DNA of 64,000 nucleotides from an uncultured Rubripirellula sp. (GTDB lineage Bacteria; Planctomycetota; Planctomycetia; Pirellulales; Pirellulaceae): contig CALJHC010000030.1 of assembly GCA_938075415.1 (NCBI GenBank), forward strand, positions 1 through 64,000, read 5' to 3'. A model generated the notes under the pieces. That model had not been told where the DNA came from, made no database searches, and saw nothing but the letters and a program-made list of their open reading frames with translations. The translations under genes were made by a program, and so were the position numbers. Positions 1 through 11,500 of the stretch are shown here, one piece after another (position 1 is the stretch's first letter; each line of letters opens with the position of its first letter).

Positions 1-63
1 TGGGTGGTGTTATACTTCCGATCCGTCGCTTTTCTGTTTGATTGATTTGTCTGGGTTTTACGA

Positions 64-948
64 ATGAAGTTGAATCGCGTTTTGGTCTTTGCGGTATCGT
101 TTGCAATTACCGGCATGCCGGATGTTTGGGCCTCGGAGGTAACGGTGCACCGAGATCTGGAGTTTGCGAAAGTTGACGGCCATTCACTGAAGCTGGATCT
201 TTACCTGCCGGCGGAGACAAATGCGCCGTTGGTGGTTTATATTCATGGTGGGGGCTGGAAAAATGGAAGTAAATCAAGTTGCCACGTCGATTGGCTTTCC
301 GAAGAGGGATATGCAGTGGCGAGTATCTCTTACCGCCTGACAGACAAAGCGATTTTTCCTGCTCAAATACATGACTGCAAAGGTGCGATCCGCTGGTTGC
401 GGGCGAATGCGAAGCGATTCGGTTACTCCATTAAACGGATAGCGGCGACGGGGTCTAGCGCGGGCGGCCACCTTTCTGCACTGATCGGAACCTCCGGTGG
501 TGTGGAAAGCCTCGAAGGCACCGTGGGTGGAAATCTCAACCAGTCGTCGCGGGTTGATGCGGTAGTCGACTTTTATGGTCCCACCGATTTCGTGTTAAGG
601 TCCAAAACCCAACCCCATCGCGCCAACGAGGTCGGATCCGTTGTTTATCGCTTGCTCGGAGGTGGTGCGGACAAGAAGGTTGAGTTGGCCAAACTTGCCT
701 CTCCGGTTTTTCATGTTACCAGCGATGACCCGCCGTTTTTAGTTTTGCATGGTAATCGAGACAAGACGGTCTTGGTGGATCAATCGGAGCGCATCCAAGC
801 AGTGTACCAGGCGGCGGGCCTGTCCCTTTCTCTTCGGTTGCTTCCCGAGGGCGGGCATGGTGGTAAGCCGTTTTATCAGGGGGAATCACGATCGCGGGTG
901 GTCGCTTTTCTTGATCAGCAACTTCGTGACGTAGAAGTGAATGATTGA
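64..948 (+). CDS. Secreted alpha/beta-hydrolase (BD-FAE/lipase-like esterase)
   Basis: Predicted exported carboxylester hydrolase of 294 residues; the substrate is unknown. The first ~23 residues form a signal peptide (hydrophobic VLVFAVSFAITG, then a WAS|E-like cleavage site). The oxyanion-hole motif HGGGW is near residue 61, the nucleophile elbow GSSAGG near residue 130, an Asp in GNRDKTV near 231 and the catalytic His in GGHGG near 264, so the Ser-Asp-His set is complete and in the usual order. The family includes acetyl-xylan and feruloyl-type esterases, which would fit polysaccharide de-esterification next to sulfatases; that role is inferred. The ATG gives an intact signal peptide. The gene stands alone, with a 770-bp gap after it. 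Confidence 0.85.
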   Translation: MKLNRVLVFAVSFAITGMPDVWASEVTVHRDLEFAKVDGHSLKLDLYLPAETNAPLVVYIHGGGWKNGSKSSCHVDWLSEEGYAVASISYRLTDKAIFPAQIHDCKGAIRWLRANAKRFGYSIKRIAATGSSAGGHLSALIGTSGGVESLEGTVGGNLNQSSRVDAVVDFYGPTDFVLRSKTQPHRANEVGSVVYRLLGGGADKKVELAKLASPVFHVTSDDPPFLVLHGNRDKTVLVDQSERIQAVYQAAGLSLSLRLLPEGGHGGKPFYQGESRSRVVAFLDQQLRDVEVND

Positions 949-1287
949 GAACGTTCGACTAAATCGCTGGGTTCAATGTCATGGATGTTGAATCCAGAGC
1001 CTTTGATTGGATGGTTGCGAATTGCCCCGATGAATGACGGCGGGAACGTCCAGTGGCGTGACTCGTCAGGAAGCATCAAGCTCGGTGAGTTCATTTTCTC
1101 GGGGCTTTTTCCATCAGCAGCTGCTGCCAGTCGCACGGCGTCATTCATTGTCTGGAAACGGGTTGAGTTGACCTTCGATCATGATTTGTGGCAGTCGTGA
1201 AATGCTGATCATTGGATGCGACTTAGTTGAACTTTGCTTGAAAAACTTCCTTTCGCCGAGAAGTCCATACGGTCGTGAAGCGATCGG

Positions 1288-1367
1288 GAACGAAGGTTGG
1301 GGTCCGTGAACACAGGTTGGGATCCATGAAAGCAGGCTGGGAACTATGAAAGCAGGCTGAGGTCAGG
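1288..1367. repeat. Short tandem repeat, 20-bp unit x4
   Basis: Four contiguous degenerate copies of a 20-bp unit. The anchor GAA recurs at 1288, 1308, 1328 and 1348, each followed by an AGGTTGGG or AGGCTGGG-like core. Copies 3 and 4 are identical over their first 12 bases. There are no spacers, so this is not a CRISPR. It is one of nine such loci in the window, each with its own unit sequence. Confidence 0.85.
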
Positions 1368-1546
1368 GAATGCCTGACTCGTAGGAGTCGGTATTTCCCG
1401 ATTTGAAGGCTGGCCCAATCCTCCACCGTCGGGATTTCACCCGGCGAGACGCCATCGGCTGGGATTTTATCCAATCTTGCTAGAACGGGATTCAATCCGG
1501 GTCCTTGCCACGGCACAATCGGAGCCTGCGAGTTTTATCGGGCTGC

Positions 1547-1579
1547 CCCCCCCGTGTCTCAGTCCGGAGGGGTTTTTTT
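1547..1579 (+). terminator. Terminator-like hairpin upstream of the ECF sigma gene
   Basis: Left arm 1547-1554 (CCCCCCCG) pairs with right arm 1565-1572 (CGGAGGGG) with one mismatch across a 10-nt loop, followed by seven T residues at 1573-1579. It reads in the + direction, ~600 bp after the esterase stop and 140 bp before the sigma factor. It could end a long 3' UTR or a small RNA, or act as a leader attenuator for the sigma gene. Confidence 0.4.
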
Positions 1580-1719
1580 CCCCTCGATGCTTAGAATCGC
1601 TTTAAAACTTGGGGAATATTCGATTTATGTCCTAATAGAATGCCAGTCTGCGTGTCTCCTCATTATCTGTGGAGTCATTCTCACTTGTCGAAAACCCTGC
1701 GACGCGAACGTTCTGAGTA

Positions 1720-2265
1720 ATGTTGAAGAGGATTTCTCGAAAAAAATCGAAGCACGCGTCGCGTTCCCAATCGGGTGCGTTTCGCGATCTTTTCCTCCAG
1801 GAGGAAACTTTACTGCTTCGGTTTGGCTGTGCGTTGGTGGGGCGGCGTGCTGTTGCCGAGGAAATTGTGCAGGAGGTGTTTTTGCAGCTTCATTTGCAAT
1901 GGAGCGAAGTTGAGTTTCCACGTGCTTGGCTTTACCGGAGCGTACGCAATCGTTGCTTGAATCATCTTCGGAATGAGAGGTGTGTTGATGCTCAACGAGC
2001 TGAAGCCATCTTGGAACATGCTGAGGTTACCCATGATTCACCAGAGGATTCGTTTACCAAATTGGAGATGATCCAGATGGTCAAAGGGCTGATGGAGTCA
2101 CTTCCGGATGTTGATCGAGAACTTCTTCGAATGAAATACTTCGATGGTTTACGGTACCGAGAGATTAGTGAGCGAACGGGTATGAGCGTTAGTAATGTGG
2201 GATATCGCCTTCATTTTTTATTGAAGCGGTTGGCCGATCAATTGCACACCGTCGGAATGGATTGA
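1720..2265 (+). CDS. ECF-type RNA polymerase sigma factor
   Basis: Sigma-70 family protein of 181 residues with only regions 2 and 4, the ECF architecture. Region 2 covers roughly residues 25-90 (core motif AEEIVQEVFLQLH, then AWLYRSVRNRCLNHLR). Region 4 covers roughly 125-175 (LPDVDRELLRMKYFDGL, then an HTH in YREISERTGMSVSNVGYRLH). It should direct RNA polymerase to a small regulon whose promoters cannot be read here. Its stop codon is 5 bp before the ATG of the next gene, so it is almost certainly co-transcribed with the membrane vWA protein, which is the candidate anti-sigma partner. The start has no strong Shine-Dalgarno sequence. Confidence 0.9.
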   Translation: MLKRISRKKSKHASRSQSGAFRDLFLQEETLLLRFGCALVGRRAVAEEIVQEVFLQLHLQWSEVEFPRAWLYRSVRNRCLNHLRNERCVDAQRAEAILEHAEVTHDSPEDSFTKLEMIQMVKGLMESLPDVDRELLRMKYFDGLRYREISERTGMSVSNVGYRLHFLLKRLADQLHTVGMD

Positions 2266-2270
2266 AAGCA

Positions 2271-5200
2271 ATGAATCAACCAAAACCAGGCAATGCATTG
2301 CCAAGAGAATTGGAGGCGCGTGTCGTTGCCTATCTTCTGGGCGAGGCATCAGATTTTGAGCAGGACGAAATCGCTAAGCTGCTGAGTGAGAAACCTAGCC
2401 TTGACGCGTTTCAAAATCGAATGAATCGGCTGGGGTTGATGATTCGAACCGCGAGTCTAATCGAAGAGACCGCTACGGAATCCGATTTAAGCGAAGAACA
2501 AGTTCTGAAAATCAGGCAAGTCCTGAGTGAAGCTGCGCCAGTGAGTGCTGAGTACCTAGGGGTGGAAACTGAGTCAACGGAAGACTGGTCTGCGTTGCAA
2601 TTAAGTGAAGATCGACGCCGCGACATTTTAGCGTTGTGTGAAATTCATGATCCGGAATCCAAGCAAGTCTCACGCGAACCTATCTCACCTGACCCTATCT
2701 CACCTGAACCTATCTCAAGCGGGCGTCACCTGGCCGGTCGCCTCGGTGAACGACTTGTCGGCTCGTCGCTTGGGTCGCTTCGCAGATTTGGTCTTTTTTT
2801 CCTGCGTGATGGCAAGTCCAGTCAATGGAATCGCCAAGTCGGGGCGTCAGTTCACGGCTTCATCAAAATGGTTCGTCAGCGACCAGTGCGGACTACGGTG
2901 TTGAGTGCGTTGGCTTGTGGGTTGGTGATCCTATTTGTTAACGGGGAACCTTTGGTCTACAGGGAGATGGCGTCGGCCACTAGCAGACCGTCTGATGCGA
3001 GTGCGTGGTTCGCTGGGGAGGAAGAGGAATCTGCGGATTCGGCGATGCTTAGCGAGATCTATTCAAATTCTGAATACCCACCCCAAGAATTTGGGTACCC
3101 GAGCGTTGCGGCAGAGAATATGGAGGCCGACATGGGGATCGAAATGGAGCTACAGGCTGAAAGTGGATTGGCGGAAAATCTGCCATTGGCAGGTGGATAT
3201 GATCAAAGCGGGGCGGCTCCAACGACTTCATCTTTAAGTCAGCCTCTGCCCCCGTCTGGCGGATCAGGTGGTGGTTTAGGTGGTGGGGGAGGGTTTGGTG
3301 GAGGTGAGTCCTCTATCATTACCGACCAAGAATCTGCTGCGGCTATTACGCGTTCAACCCGTTCCGACGATCCACAAGATGACCAATTTTCTCGTGACTA
3401 CTCCGGCCTTGCGGATGAGGGAAGATTAAGCGGGAACTTTTCTCAGCAGCAACGTGGCGAATCTTCGTTGGAAGCCTCAAAAGGGGCGCGGCCAAATCGG
3501 TCGAGCTCGGGATCAGGCAAGGCGGTAATGCAGGGCGTTGAATCCCTATCCATCGACGCGGATCGTGACCGATTTTCAGATGCTAAGACTCGGAGATTGA
3601 GTGAACGAGATTTCGCGGATAACTCGTTGGCATTAAATTCTCCTCAGCAGGGTTTTAATTTAATGCAGAAGGAGATGTCTGAAACGAAGCTAGGTTTTCG
3701 AAACAACAGCGACGAATCAGAAGGCTTGTTTGACTCGTCACTGAATGACGGGTTAGCTCAATCGCAGCAGGAACCTGAGGGTCAGAATTCCTTAAAGAAA
3801 AACCAACAGTTGAAAAGGCAAAGGAGTGGCACCAAGCCTTCCTCCGGCGTCAGGGAGTCGAGGTCGAGGAATTCGCGATTGCTAGCCAGGGAGAAGGCTG
3901 GTCCCGAGCTTGCCGATGAAGCTTTACCACCGCAGTCAGAATTGCTTGATAGAGATCGATTCGTTTCACAAGCGCCGGAGCTCAACGAATTGAACGCTGC
4001 ACAAGAGGCGTTTTCAACGTTTTCGCTGCACGTTGGTGATGTTTCATTCAAGCTCGCACAAGCCGCTCTAAGAAGCGGGCAGTGGCCGGATGCGGAACGC
4101 ATTCGGATTGAGGAATTTGTGAACGCGTTTGACTATGGCGACCCCATGCCAAGCCAGCGAGAAAAGGTGGCGTGTCAGGTGGAGCAGGCGATTCATCCAT
4201 TTTTACAGCAGAGAAATCTGCTGCGTATCTCGATGCGGACCGCTGCGTTAGGGCGGGCGAAAACGACACCGCTGAAGTTGACACTTGTGATCGATAATTC
4301 CGGATCGATGGAAAGAATGGATCGACAGCAAACGCTACGGAAAGCATTCAGTGTCTTGACGGATCAATTGCAAGCTGCTGATGAGGTTACGCTGATTTCG
4401 TTCGCCATGCAGCCAAGGTTGCTGGCTGATCGTGTTAGCGGTGGCCAAGCAAAAGACTTGGTGAATCTGATTCATAACCTTCCAAGCGAGGGCGGGACGA
4501 ATCTTGAAGCCGCCTTGCAGCTTGCCGTTGAGAAGGCAAAAGAACAGTTTAGCGATTCCGCTCAAAATCGAATCATTTTGATGACCGACGGTGCGGTAAA
4601 CCTTGGTGATGCAGACCCGAGCCGGCTTGCTAACCTTGTGTTGGGTATGCGAGCTTCTGGGATCGCATTTGATGCGGCAGGGATTATTGCAGATGGTCTA
4701 AATGATGAGGTTCTTGAAACGTTAACCAGGAAGGGTGATGGGCGTTACTACCTGCTTGATTCGGGTGAATCGGCGGATGAGGGGTTTGCCAGGCAGATTG
4801 CTGGAGCCCTTCGACCGGCCGCCAAGGACGTCAAGGTTCAGGTTGAGTTCAACCCTGATCGAGTAGAGATGTATAAGCTTCTCGGATTTGAGAAGCATCG
4901 GCTGAAGAAAGAAGACTTCCGAAATGATCGCGTTGATGCGGCGGAGATGGCGGCAGCTGAGGCTGGTGTTGCTCTTTACCAAGTTCAGGTGAGGCCCGAT
5001 GGGTCAGGTGATCTCGGGTCGGTGTCAGTGCGATTTAAAGATCTTTCCTCCGGTTTGATGGTGGAAAAGAGATGGCCCATGACTTTTGATCCAGAGGCGG
5101 CGAGACCTGATGAGGCAAGTTCCTCGATGAAGATTGCCATGGTGTCATCCCTTCTCGCAATGAAGCTCAAATCAGATGATTTTGCGGATTTGGTTGACTT

Positions 5201-5312
5201 GCGCACCCTGGCCAAGTTGATTGCGAGTTTGTCAGGCGACGTTCAGAGCTTAGCTCGAGTGGCCTCGCTGAAGGAAATGATTGAACAGGCAAGGGGAATG
5301 ATTGGCCAGTAG
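2271..5312 (+). CDS. Membrane-anchored vWA (YfbK-like) protein with anti-sigma-like N-terminus
   Basis: About 1013 residues from ATG 2271. A TTG at 2262 inside the sigma gene is in frame but less likely. In order: a short acidic cytoplasmic helix-rich region (~10-60, around VVAYLLGEASDFEQDE) resembling anti-sigma N-termini but without the zinc-binding HxxxCxxC; a repeat-derived Pro/Ile/Ser tract (~136-150); one membrane helix (~208-226, around VLSALACGLVILFV); a long low-complexity Gly/Ser/Asp-rich segment; the YfbK-type pre-vWA region (~605-660, around RIEEFVNAFDYGDPMP); a vWA domain with MIDAS motif DNSGS at ~675; and a C-terminal YfbK (DUF3520-like) region. The family is known for metal-dependent adhesion or complex assembly. 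Its position right after an ECF sigma factor suggests it controls that factor from the membrane (inference). Confidence 0.8.
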   Translation: MNQPKPGNALPRELEARVVAYLLGEASDFEQDEIAKLLSEKPSLDAFQNRMNRLGLMIRTASLIEETATESDLSEEQVLKIRQVLSEAAPVSAEYLGVETESTEDWSALQLSEDRRRDILALCEIHDPESKQVSREPISPDPISPEPISSGRHLAGRLGERLVGSSLGSLRRFGLFFLRDGKSSQWNRQVGASVHGFIKMVRQRPVRTTVLSALACGLVILFVNGEPLVYREMASATSRPSDASAWFAGEEEESADSAMLSEIYSNSEYPPQEFGYPSVAAENMEADMGIEMELQAESGLAENLPLAGGYDQSGAAPTTSSLSQPLPPSGGSGGGLGGGGGFGGGESSIITDQESAAAITRSTRSDDPQDDQFSRDYSGLADEGRLSGNFSQQQRGESSLEASKGARPNRSSSGSGKAVMQGVESLSIDADRDRFSDAKTRRLSERDFADNSLALNSPQQGFNLMQKEMSETKLGFRNNSDESEGLFDSSLNDGLAQSQQEPEGQNSLKKNQQLKRQRSGTKPSSGVRESRSRNSRLLAREKAGPELADEALPPQSELLDRDRFVSQAPELNELNAAQEAFSTFSLHVGDVSFKLAQAALRSGQWPDAERIRIEEFVNAFDYGDPMPSQREKVACQVEQAIHPFLQQRNLLRISMRTAALGRAKTTPLKLTLVIDNSGSMERMDRQQTLRKAFSVLTDQLQAADEVTLISFAMQPRLLADRVSGGQAKDLVNLIHNLPSEGGTNLEAALQLAVEKAKEQFSDSAQNRIILMTDGAVNLGDADPSRLANLVLGMRASGIAFDAAGIIADGLNDEVLETLTRKGDGRYYLLDSGESADEGFARQIAGALRPAAKDVKVQVEFNPDRVEMYKLLGFEKHRLKKEDFRNDRVDAAEMAAAEAGVALYQVQVRPDGSGDLGSVSVRFKDLSSGLMVEKRWPMTFDPEAARPDEASSSMKIAMVSSLLAMKLKSDDFADLVDLRTLAKLIASLSGDVQSLARVASLKEMIEQARGMIGQ
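2676..2720 (+). repeat. Short tandem repeat inside vWA gene, 15-bp unit x3
   Basis: Three copies of a 15-bp unit (GAACCTATCTCACCT and close variants) begin at 2676, 2691 and 2706. The period is a multiple of three, so the frame is kept; the product is three rounds of EPISP-like residues just before the membrane helix. A partial fourth copy may precede it. Confidence 0.85.
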
Positions 5313-5401
5313 GCGAGCGGGACAATGATGGAAGGTTGTCGTTGGTTAGTAAGTATTCAGTGTGTTTCAGTTGAGGATCCGTTTCCAGTCTTTGTTGAGG
5401 A

Positions 5402-5450
5402 ACCTGAGCGAAGAATGGAGCCTGAGCGAAGAATGGAACCTGAACAAGCA
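5402..5450. repeat. Short tandem repeat, 18-bp unit x2.5
   Basis: CCTGAGCGAAGAATGGA recurs at 5403 and 5421, with a partial copy at 5439. It lies in the 276-bp gap between the vWA gene and the giant protein gene. The period is exactly 18 bp and the first two copies are identical over 17 bases. Confidence 0.85.
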
Positions 5451-5588
5451 TAGAGAACGGTGTTGTCGTGGATTTGTATGGGTTTTTGATGGTTGATGCA
5501 GCCTCTCAGTAATCCGCAGAGCCAGCTTTCAGTAATAGGGGTTCGCACCTGTTTGTGTTGAATCCATGAAGATCGTGAGGATGAGAGA

Positions 5589-8500
5589 ATGAATCGATTT
5601 CAGCAACGCCGCTCAGCATGTCCAAGCTGGCAAAGTGGGAGAACCGTTTTCTCAGTCAGAGCTGAACGCGAGGGGCGAATCCAGACGCCGCGTCAAAAGG
5701 GAGCTTCGGTTCCGGGCCTGAACGTTTTGCGGGTCTTGGCAATCGTTTTCACGTTTTCGCTCGGTGTCGTGTACGCACAGGAAAAATCCGGTCAGGATCA
5801 ACTCGCTCAAAAAGGAGAGCCTGATCCCTCCGGTGTGATCGTCATTGGTCCACCGCAGCCAGTACCACCACCGCCAGTGCTCTATCGTGCTTCAGCGAAG
5901 ATGAACGCAGTTCTGAATGAACGTGTCGCCAAGCAGGTGATCGATTTGGCGATTGACGTTGTGCAGGGAGAGGCGCAAAGTGTGCGATTCTCTTTGATTG
6001 GCACCGGGACCGTTACCAATGTTACCGGTGAGGGTGTGCTTTCGTATTCGGTTCGCCGCGCGGGGAAGGAACGGTTCCTGGAGCTGCAGGTAGATGAAAG
6101 TCTTTCAGCGATTAGTGCGAGTGTAAAAATTGATTCTGCGCCCTATCGGCTACCTGCTAATGTCACGCTAACCCATTTAGGGCCGGCTGAGGCGGTCGGA
6201 TTCAATCTCATTGCGGAGGTGCAGTTTGCTGAGGGCGTCAGTGGCAAGGTGGCTGAGACTCAGGGCTTCCTGCCGATTGGAGGAAGTCAAAATGGAAAGG
6301 GTTTTCAGACGACCAGCGGCGGGAAATTGCAGTTCCAGTTGCAGGTTGCTGGTGTTGATCCCGCTCCTGTTGAATTGTCTGACGTCGATCTGAAGGGGCG
6401 GATGGCCAAGGACCGGCAGTCCATTGAATTTGAATGGACCGCGACAGCCAACGTGAACCAGGCAGGTGCAAAGATTGAGCTGCTTCGAGGAGATGTTGCT
6501 TTGGCAGGACTACCGGAGCATCCCGATGTAAGAATACGGTTGCTTGGGAAACCTAAAGTTGCGGTCTACGAAGCAGAGTTCTTGAAAGTTGGTGTAACGA
6601 ATCTCAAAGTCTCATTCGTCGCGCGGGTTGCAGTGATGAAGGGTGAGAATTTCGGGACTGACTTTTCGGTGGCATCTGGCCCAGTCGTTCCATTGAAGCT
6701 AGATGAAATGGAGCAGAACCTGACGTTCTATCGAGATGGGGAGTCGATTTCGCCAGAGCGGGATGTGGATTCGTGGGTTGGGTTTTTACCCGCCAGCGGA
6801 CGCGTCAGATTGCAGTGGAAGTCAGAACGAACCACCGTTGAGGGCAAGTTGTTTTTCTCAACGACTGGTTTGGTTGAAACCACGGTTGGCAGTGGTTTAC
6901 TTCGACAGGAACACTCACTGGCCTATCAGGTCTTGCAGGGTGAATTGGACACGATTGGATTGCAAATGCGCGGTCCAGGGGAAATCCTGGATGTCAAAGG
7001 GGAGCATGTGGTTGCTTGGGGCGTGAGCACCGACGGTGACGAGCGACGGTTGGACATCACTTTAGGTCAGCCCATCAGTGGTTCGGCAAGTGTTGTCATT
7101 CGAAGCCAGAATGCATTGGGGGCGTTCCCGTTAAAGGTTGAGGGGATGAGTATCGAGCCGATAGGAGCGATTAGGCATTCCGGTTTTCTTCGGATCAGTA
7201 ATGTCGGTTCTGTGAGATTAGAGCCTGTAGATCTGGCAGGTTTAACTCAACTGGCGCCGGAACAGTTTGCCGGTGAAGCAATCAATGCGAGACAGGTTTA
7301 CGTCTACCGTTTTCCTTCCGCGTCGCATTCTTTCTCCGTAACCGCTGACCGTGTACAGCCTGAAGTTAACCTTTCGGAATTAGTTCAGTATCAGTTGGGC
7401 GAGACCGAACGTGTCATTCTTTCAGATATCGAGTTGGACATCCGGGAAGCGGCGATCCGGGAATGGCGTTTCGAAATACCGGAGGACTACTCAGTAGTAG
7501 CGGTAACGGGGGCAAATGTCGCTGACTACCTGGTTGAATCAGAGGTGATAGACCAACGCCGTGATCTGAAGGTGATCTTTGGGCAGGATGTCATGGGCCG
7601 ACAATTAATCAATTTGCATCTGGAGAAGAGTTCGCCAGCGAAAGTAGAAAGTTGGGTGTTACCAAAGATTGAACACCCAGACGCAAAATCCGTTCGGGGT
7701 GATATTGGTATCGTTGGATCCCCCGGATACCGGCTAGCCGTTGAATCTATCGATTTGCTAGTGGAGAAATCGTTGGCATATTTTCCAAAGCCAAGCGTTA
7801 ACCTTCAACAGGCGTTCAGAATCCGCGAGCCGGGTTGGGCAGCGACGATGGCGGTCGAACGACTTGATCGCAGTATCCAAAGTGATGTCTTTCATCTTTT
7901 TTCGTTGAGCGAAGAACACATATACGGAAGTGCCTTAATCACTTATTTCATCACTGGAGCGCCCGTCTCGGAATTGAAAATCCGGCTGCCAGAATATTTA
8001 AAGAACGAGGTAGTCGATGGCTATGATGTGCAGGATTCAAGAAGATCGGGTGATGTCTTGACCGTCACGCTGCATCAGCCAGTAATGGGCCCCTACACTT
8101 TATTGGTTACTTTTGAGGAAAAGCCGAAGGCCGGCAAGTTTTCCCCCGGGGAAGTGACACCACTCGGCGTCCAAGGTGAACGTGGGTTTATTCAGGTGGT
8201 GAGCCCGATGCAGGTGGAGATGGATGCTGAATTGGTCAGTGACGGGATGCTGGCTCTGGATTCATCGGAACTTCCAAACGAACTCCGTCTATTGAGTTCC
8301 GCGCCATCGTTAGGCACTTGGCAGTACACCGAGCGCCCCTTCGAATTGGAATTAAAAGTGAGCTGGTTTCAGCCAGGTTCGACGGTTGGGCAAGTGGTTG
8401 ATTTTGCTGAAGTTGAATCGCGGATCTCGCAGGACGGCGAGTTGGTGACCGAGTTGCTTTATTTTGTGAAGTCCAGGGGACAGAGGTCCCTGAAATTGCA

Positions 8501-11500
8501 ACTGCCAGAACCACCGGTTCGTCTGTGGGAGGCTTCGGTCAATGATGAACCCGTCAATGCCCGGGATGCGGGCGAGTTCACCCTGATACCTTTACCCGGG
8601 GGTATCGATCCCGACATTCCGGTTGAAGTTCGTTTGCGATTGGGTAAACCAACCGTTCGGGAAACACGCCCCGTTTTAACCTTACCCATTGTGTTTGCGC
8701 CCGTTTTGAAGACAGAGTGGACGGTGGTCGGCGACGACCGACGAATGATTGCACCAGCTAACGGGACGGTGATGCCTCCTGATCCTATCCTGCAACCCAC
8801 TGGATTCGAATGGATCACTCAGAACGCAATGAGCGGGATTCTGGGATGCTTGATTCTGCCAGTGCTTGCCATCATGGTTAGGTTAACAGCATCGCCGTGG
8901 AGACATCTGGGGGCGTTGATGTCAATTGGTGCAGTCTACCTGGCCATCACGACTGCGATGGTTGCGGGGCGAGGGGTGGAATATTCTGGAGGCCTTTCGC
9001 TTAGTCTTCCAATACTCTCCTCGGGTGATTCGGTCTATTTGGAGGTGTATAATCATCCACTTTGGCGGGCAAATTTTTCGATAATTGGTTTGTTGTGTGG
9101 GTTGCTGGGGATCGTGTCGTGGGTTGCCTCGGTACTGACCAGATTTTCAGAGTTTCGAACTCGTTTGAAGGTGACTTCCGGGTTTCTGTTCATGGTTGGG
9201 TTACTGCTGCAGCATGATAGTGGTGCGGCATTCTTCTGGGTGATCGCTATCGTAATCACCTGGTTTGTATCGTTTTCTTCGATCGTTGATTTTTGGAAAG
9301 CCGGGATTAGCTATTTCGGCCGAGCATCCGACATAGGCAAAGGCGCCCCCGTTTCAAGTGGGATGCAAAACGGGCCTGAAGATGACAGGAATGATCTTGA
9401 TGGTGACGATTCAGCTTCCGGGCCGGAGGGTGATGGAACGGAGCCTGGTGGCTCAAGCGGCATTGGAGCCGGGCTTGCCACACTTATTTTTCTATTGGCG
9501 TCATTGCCCTTCAGTGGTTCTTGGGCTGCTGATTCGGTTAGCCTACCCGGTGACGCATTGAAAACTGCCGACTCAATCGTTCAGAGTTGGAGTGTCTCGC
9601 CTTCAGGCGAGCGGCTGCTTGCAAGTGGATCGCTAACGGTCACCGGTTTGGAAGGAGATCGCTTTCTGCTGTTGCGCTCACCCGGTGTCTTGACCCACTT
9701 CAAGGGTACAGGCTTGAAGCTGACCAAAAATCAGGATGCGGGAGGTGGACTGGTTTATACCATCAGCATTTTACCGGAGGGATCGAATCAGCCTAACGCT
9801 GTCGGAGGTGATGAAGGTAAGCAGCAGGCATTGGTTAACGATCAACAACTTGAGACAAGTGTTCGTAAAAGCTATACCGCAGAATTTTCTTATCAAAATG
9901 AGTCAATCAATTTTAACGCCGGTGTCAGCGTGTTGACGAGTGAGGCAGCGGTGAAACGATTGCGGCTTCAACATCATGAGGGCGATCGAGCAATCAGTTG
10001 CACCAATGCGATTAGAGTGGATTCCGTGGAGGATGAGGAATCGGGAATCACCACCAGTAATCTGCTTCTGGGGGTTGGACCTTCAGCCATACGACTGATA
10101 GCGAGGGAGAGAGACGTCAAAGCAGAGGCAACCCGGTTTTTTGTTGAAACGTCCAACCTTTATTTACCCAGACCGGGTGTTGTCGATGGGCGTCATCGTT
10201 TTGATTTACGGACCGCTCAGGGGGTAATTGATTCACTATCCGTCGAAATTCCTACAGGGCTGACTGTCAGTGAGGTGAGCGGACCGGTTGGCTCATGGCA
10301 ATTTGATCCCGATCAGGGGAAGCTCAGTGTGGAAATCACTCCAGTGCAGTCGCAGCCATTCTCCGTGATGGTGGAAACACAACGAGGCCTGGACAGCTTA
10401 CCCACTGATTTGACGCTCTCGCCTCTCAAGATTCTCAACGCGGATGGGGAAGTCGGTTTGCTCGCCTTGGCCTTCGACTCGGATTCGCAGCCCGAGAAGT
10501 TAGAACCCGCCGACATTTCGCCGGTCAATTTGGGCGATTTTGATCCATCAATGTTGGATGACACCAATGCAACGCTGTACCGCGTTTATCGATACGGATC
10601 AGATGGTGGTGAGGTGAAAATGCGGGTCGCGCCCATCGCGGCAGAAGTACGAGTGATTAGCGAGCAGGTCCTTTCACTTGACGATGAGCGGGTGGTTCTT
10701 TCCGTCAATTTGATGGCGGAAATCACACGCTCCGGTTTGTTCAATTTAAGTTTTGCTTTGCCTGACGGGTTCGAGGTGGAGTCGTTATCAGGACCTGCCC
10801 TGCATCATTGGTCCGAATTGACTGAAGCAGGGGAAAGGCAGGTGGTGATGCATCTCAATGGAAAAACGTTGGGGCCGCAGAGTTTTGCCGTGACACTTGT
10901 TGCCAATACGCCAGACACCTCAACAGATTGGACGATTCCGAGATTTCAATTGAATGAAGCGTTGCGGCAGAGCGGCGATTTAGTGGTCCAGCCCGACACC
11001 GGGATTCGACTTCGTTCCATCAGTCGCCAGAATGTTTCTGAGGTGGATCCACGAGTCTTGGGTTCATCATCGCAGGGTGCGTTGGCGTTTCGTCTGCTGC
11101 AGACCGACTGGAATCTTGTTATCGGGATTGAAAAGCTTGAAGCGAGAATTTCTGGAGTCGTTTTATTGGAGACTGATTTGCGGGAGGGCCAAACACGATC
11201 GGTTCTTATCGGTGACTTTGAGGTGCAGAATGCTTCGGTTCGATCCATGATGGTCAAGCTGCCGATGCAGGGGGCAATGGAAATGAAACCGGTTCGCGTA
11301 ACGGGTGCGGTTGTGAGCGATTTTGTTGTTGTGGATGAAGCCGAGCAGCTTTGGGAATTGCAGTTCAAACGCCGAGTTTTGGGGAGAGTTAGTTTTCGAA
11401 TAGAGTTTGAGCGGCGAGGTGATCGCGTCGATGGTGAAGAAAAATTGCACTTCGTAGAGTTTCCGGACGCGGGTCAAGTCGGATACTTTTTTGCCGTTCG

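Larger units (their letters stand above)
949..1719. other. Gene-poor stretch
   Basis: No convincing gene. Short open frames on both strands have no recognisable domain, and one on the minus strand is largely read out of the tandem repeat at 1288-1367. The stretch holds that repeat and a terminator-like hairpin at 1547-1579. Otherwise I see nothing. Confidence 0.5.

Noticed and set aside
1480-1510. tRNA T-loop-like stretch
   Set aside because: Stem does not pair and there is no acceptor or anticodon arm.
1223-1516. Minus-strand frame of 97 codons
   Set aside because: Much of it is read from the 20-bp tandem repeat; no domain.
2262-2270. TTG start for the vWA gene
   Set aside because: Overlaps the sigma stop; ATG at 2271 is a better start codon and adds no loss of domain.
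10946-11368. Minus-strand frame of 140 codons
   Set aside because: Antisense to the giant protein gene, whose protein is continuous there.
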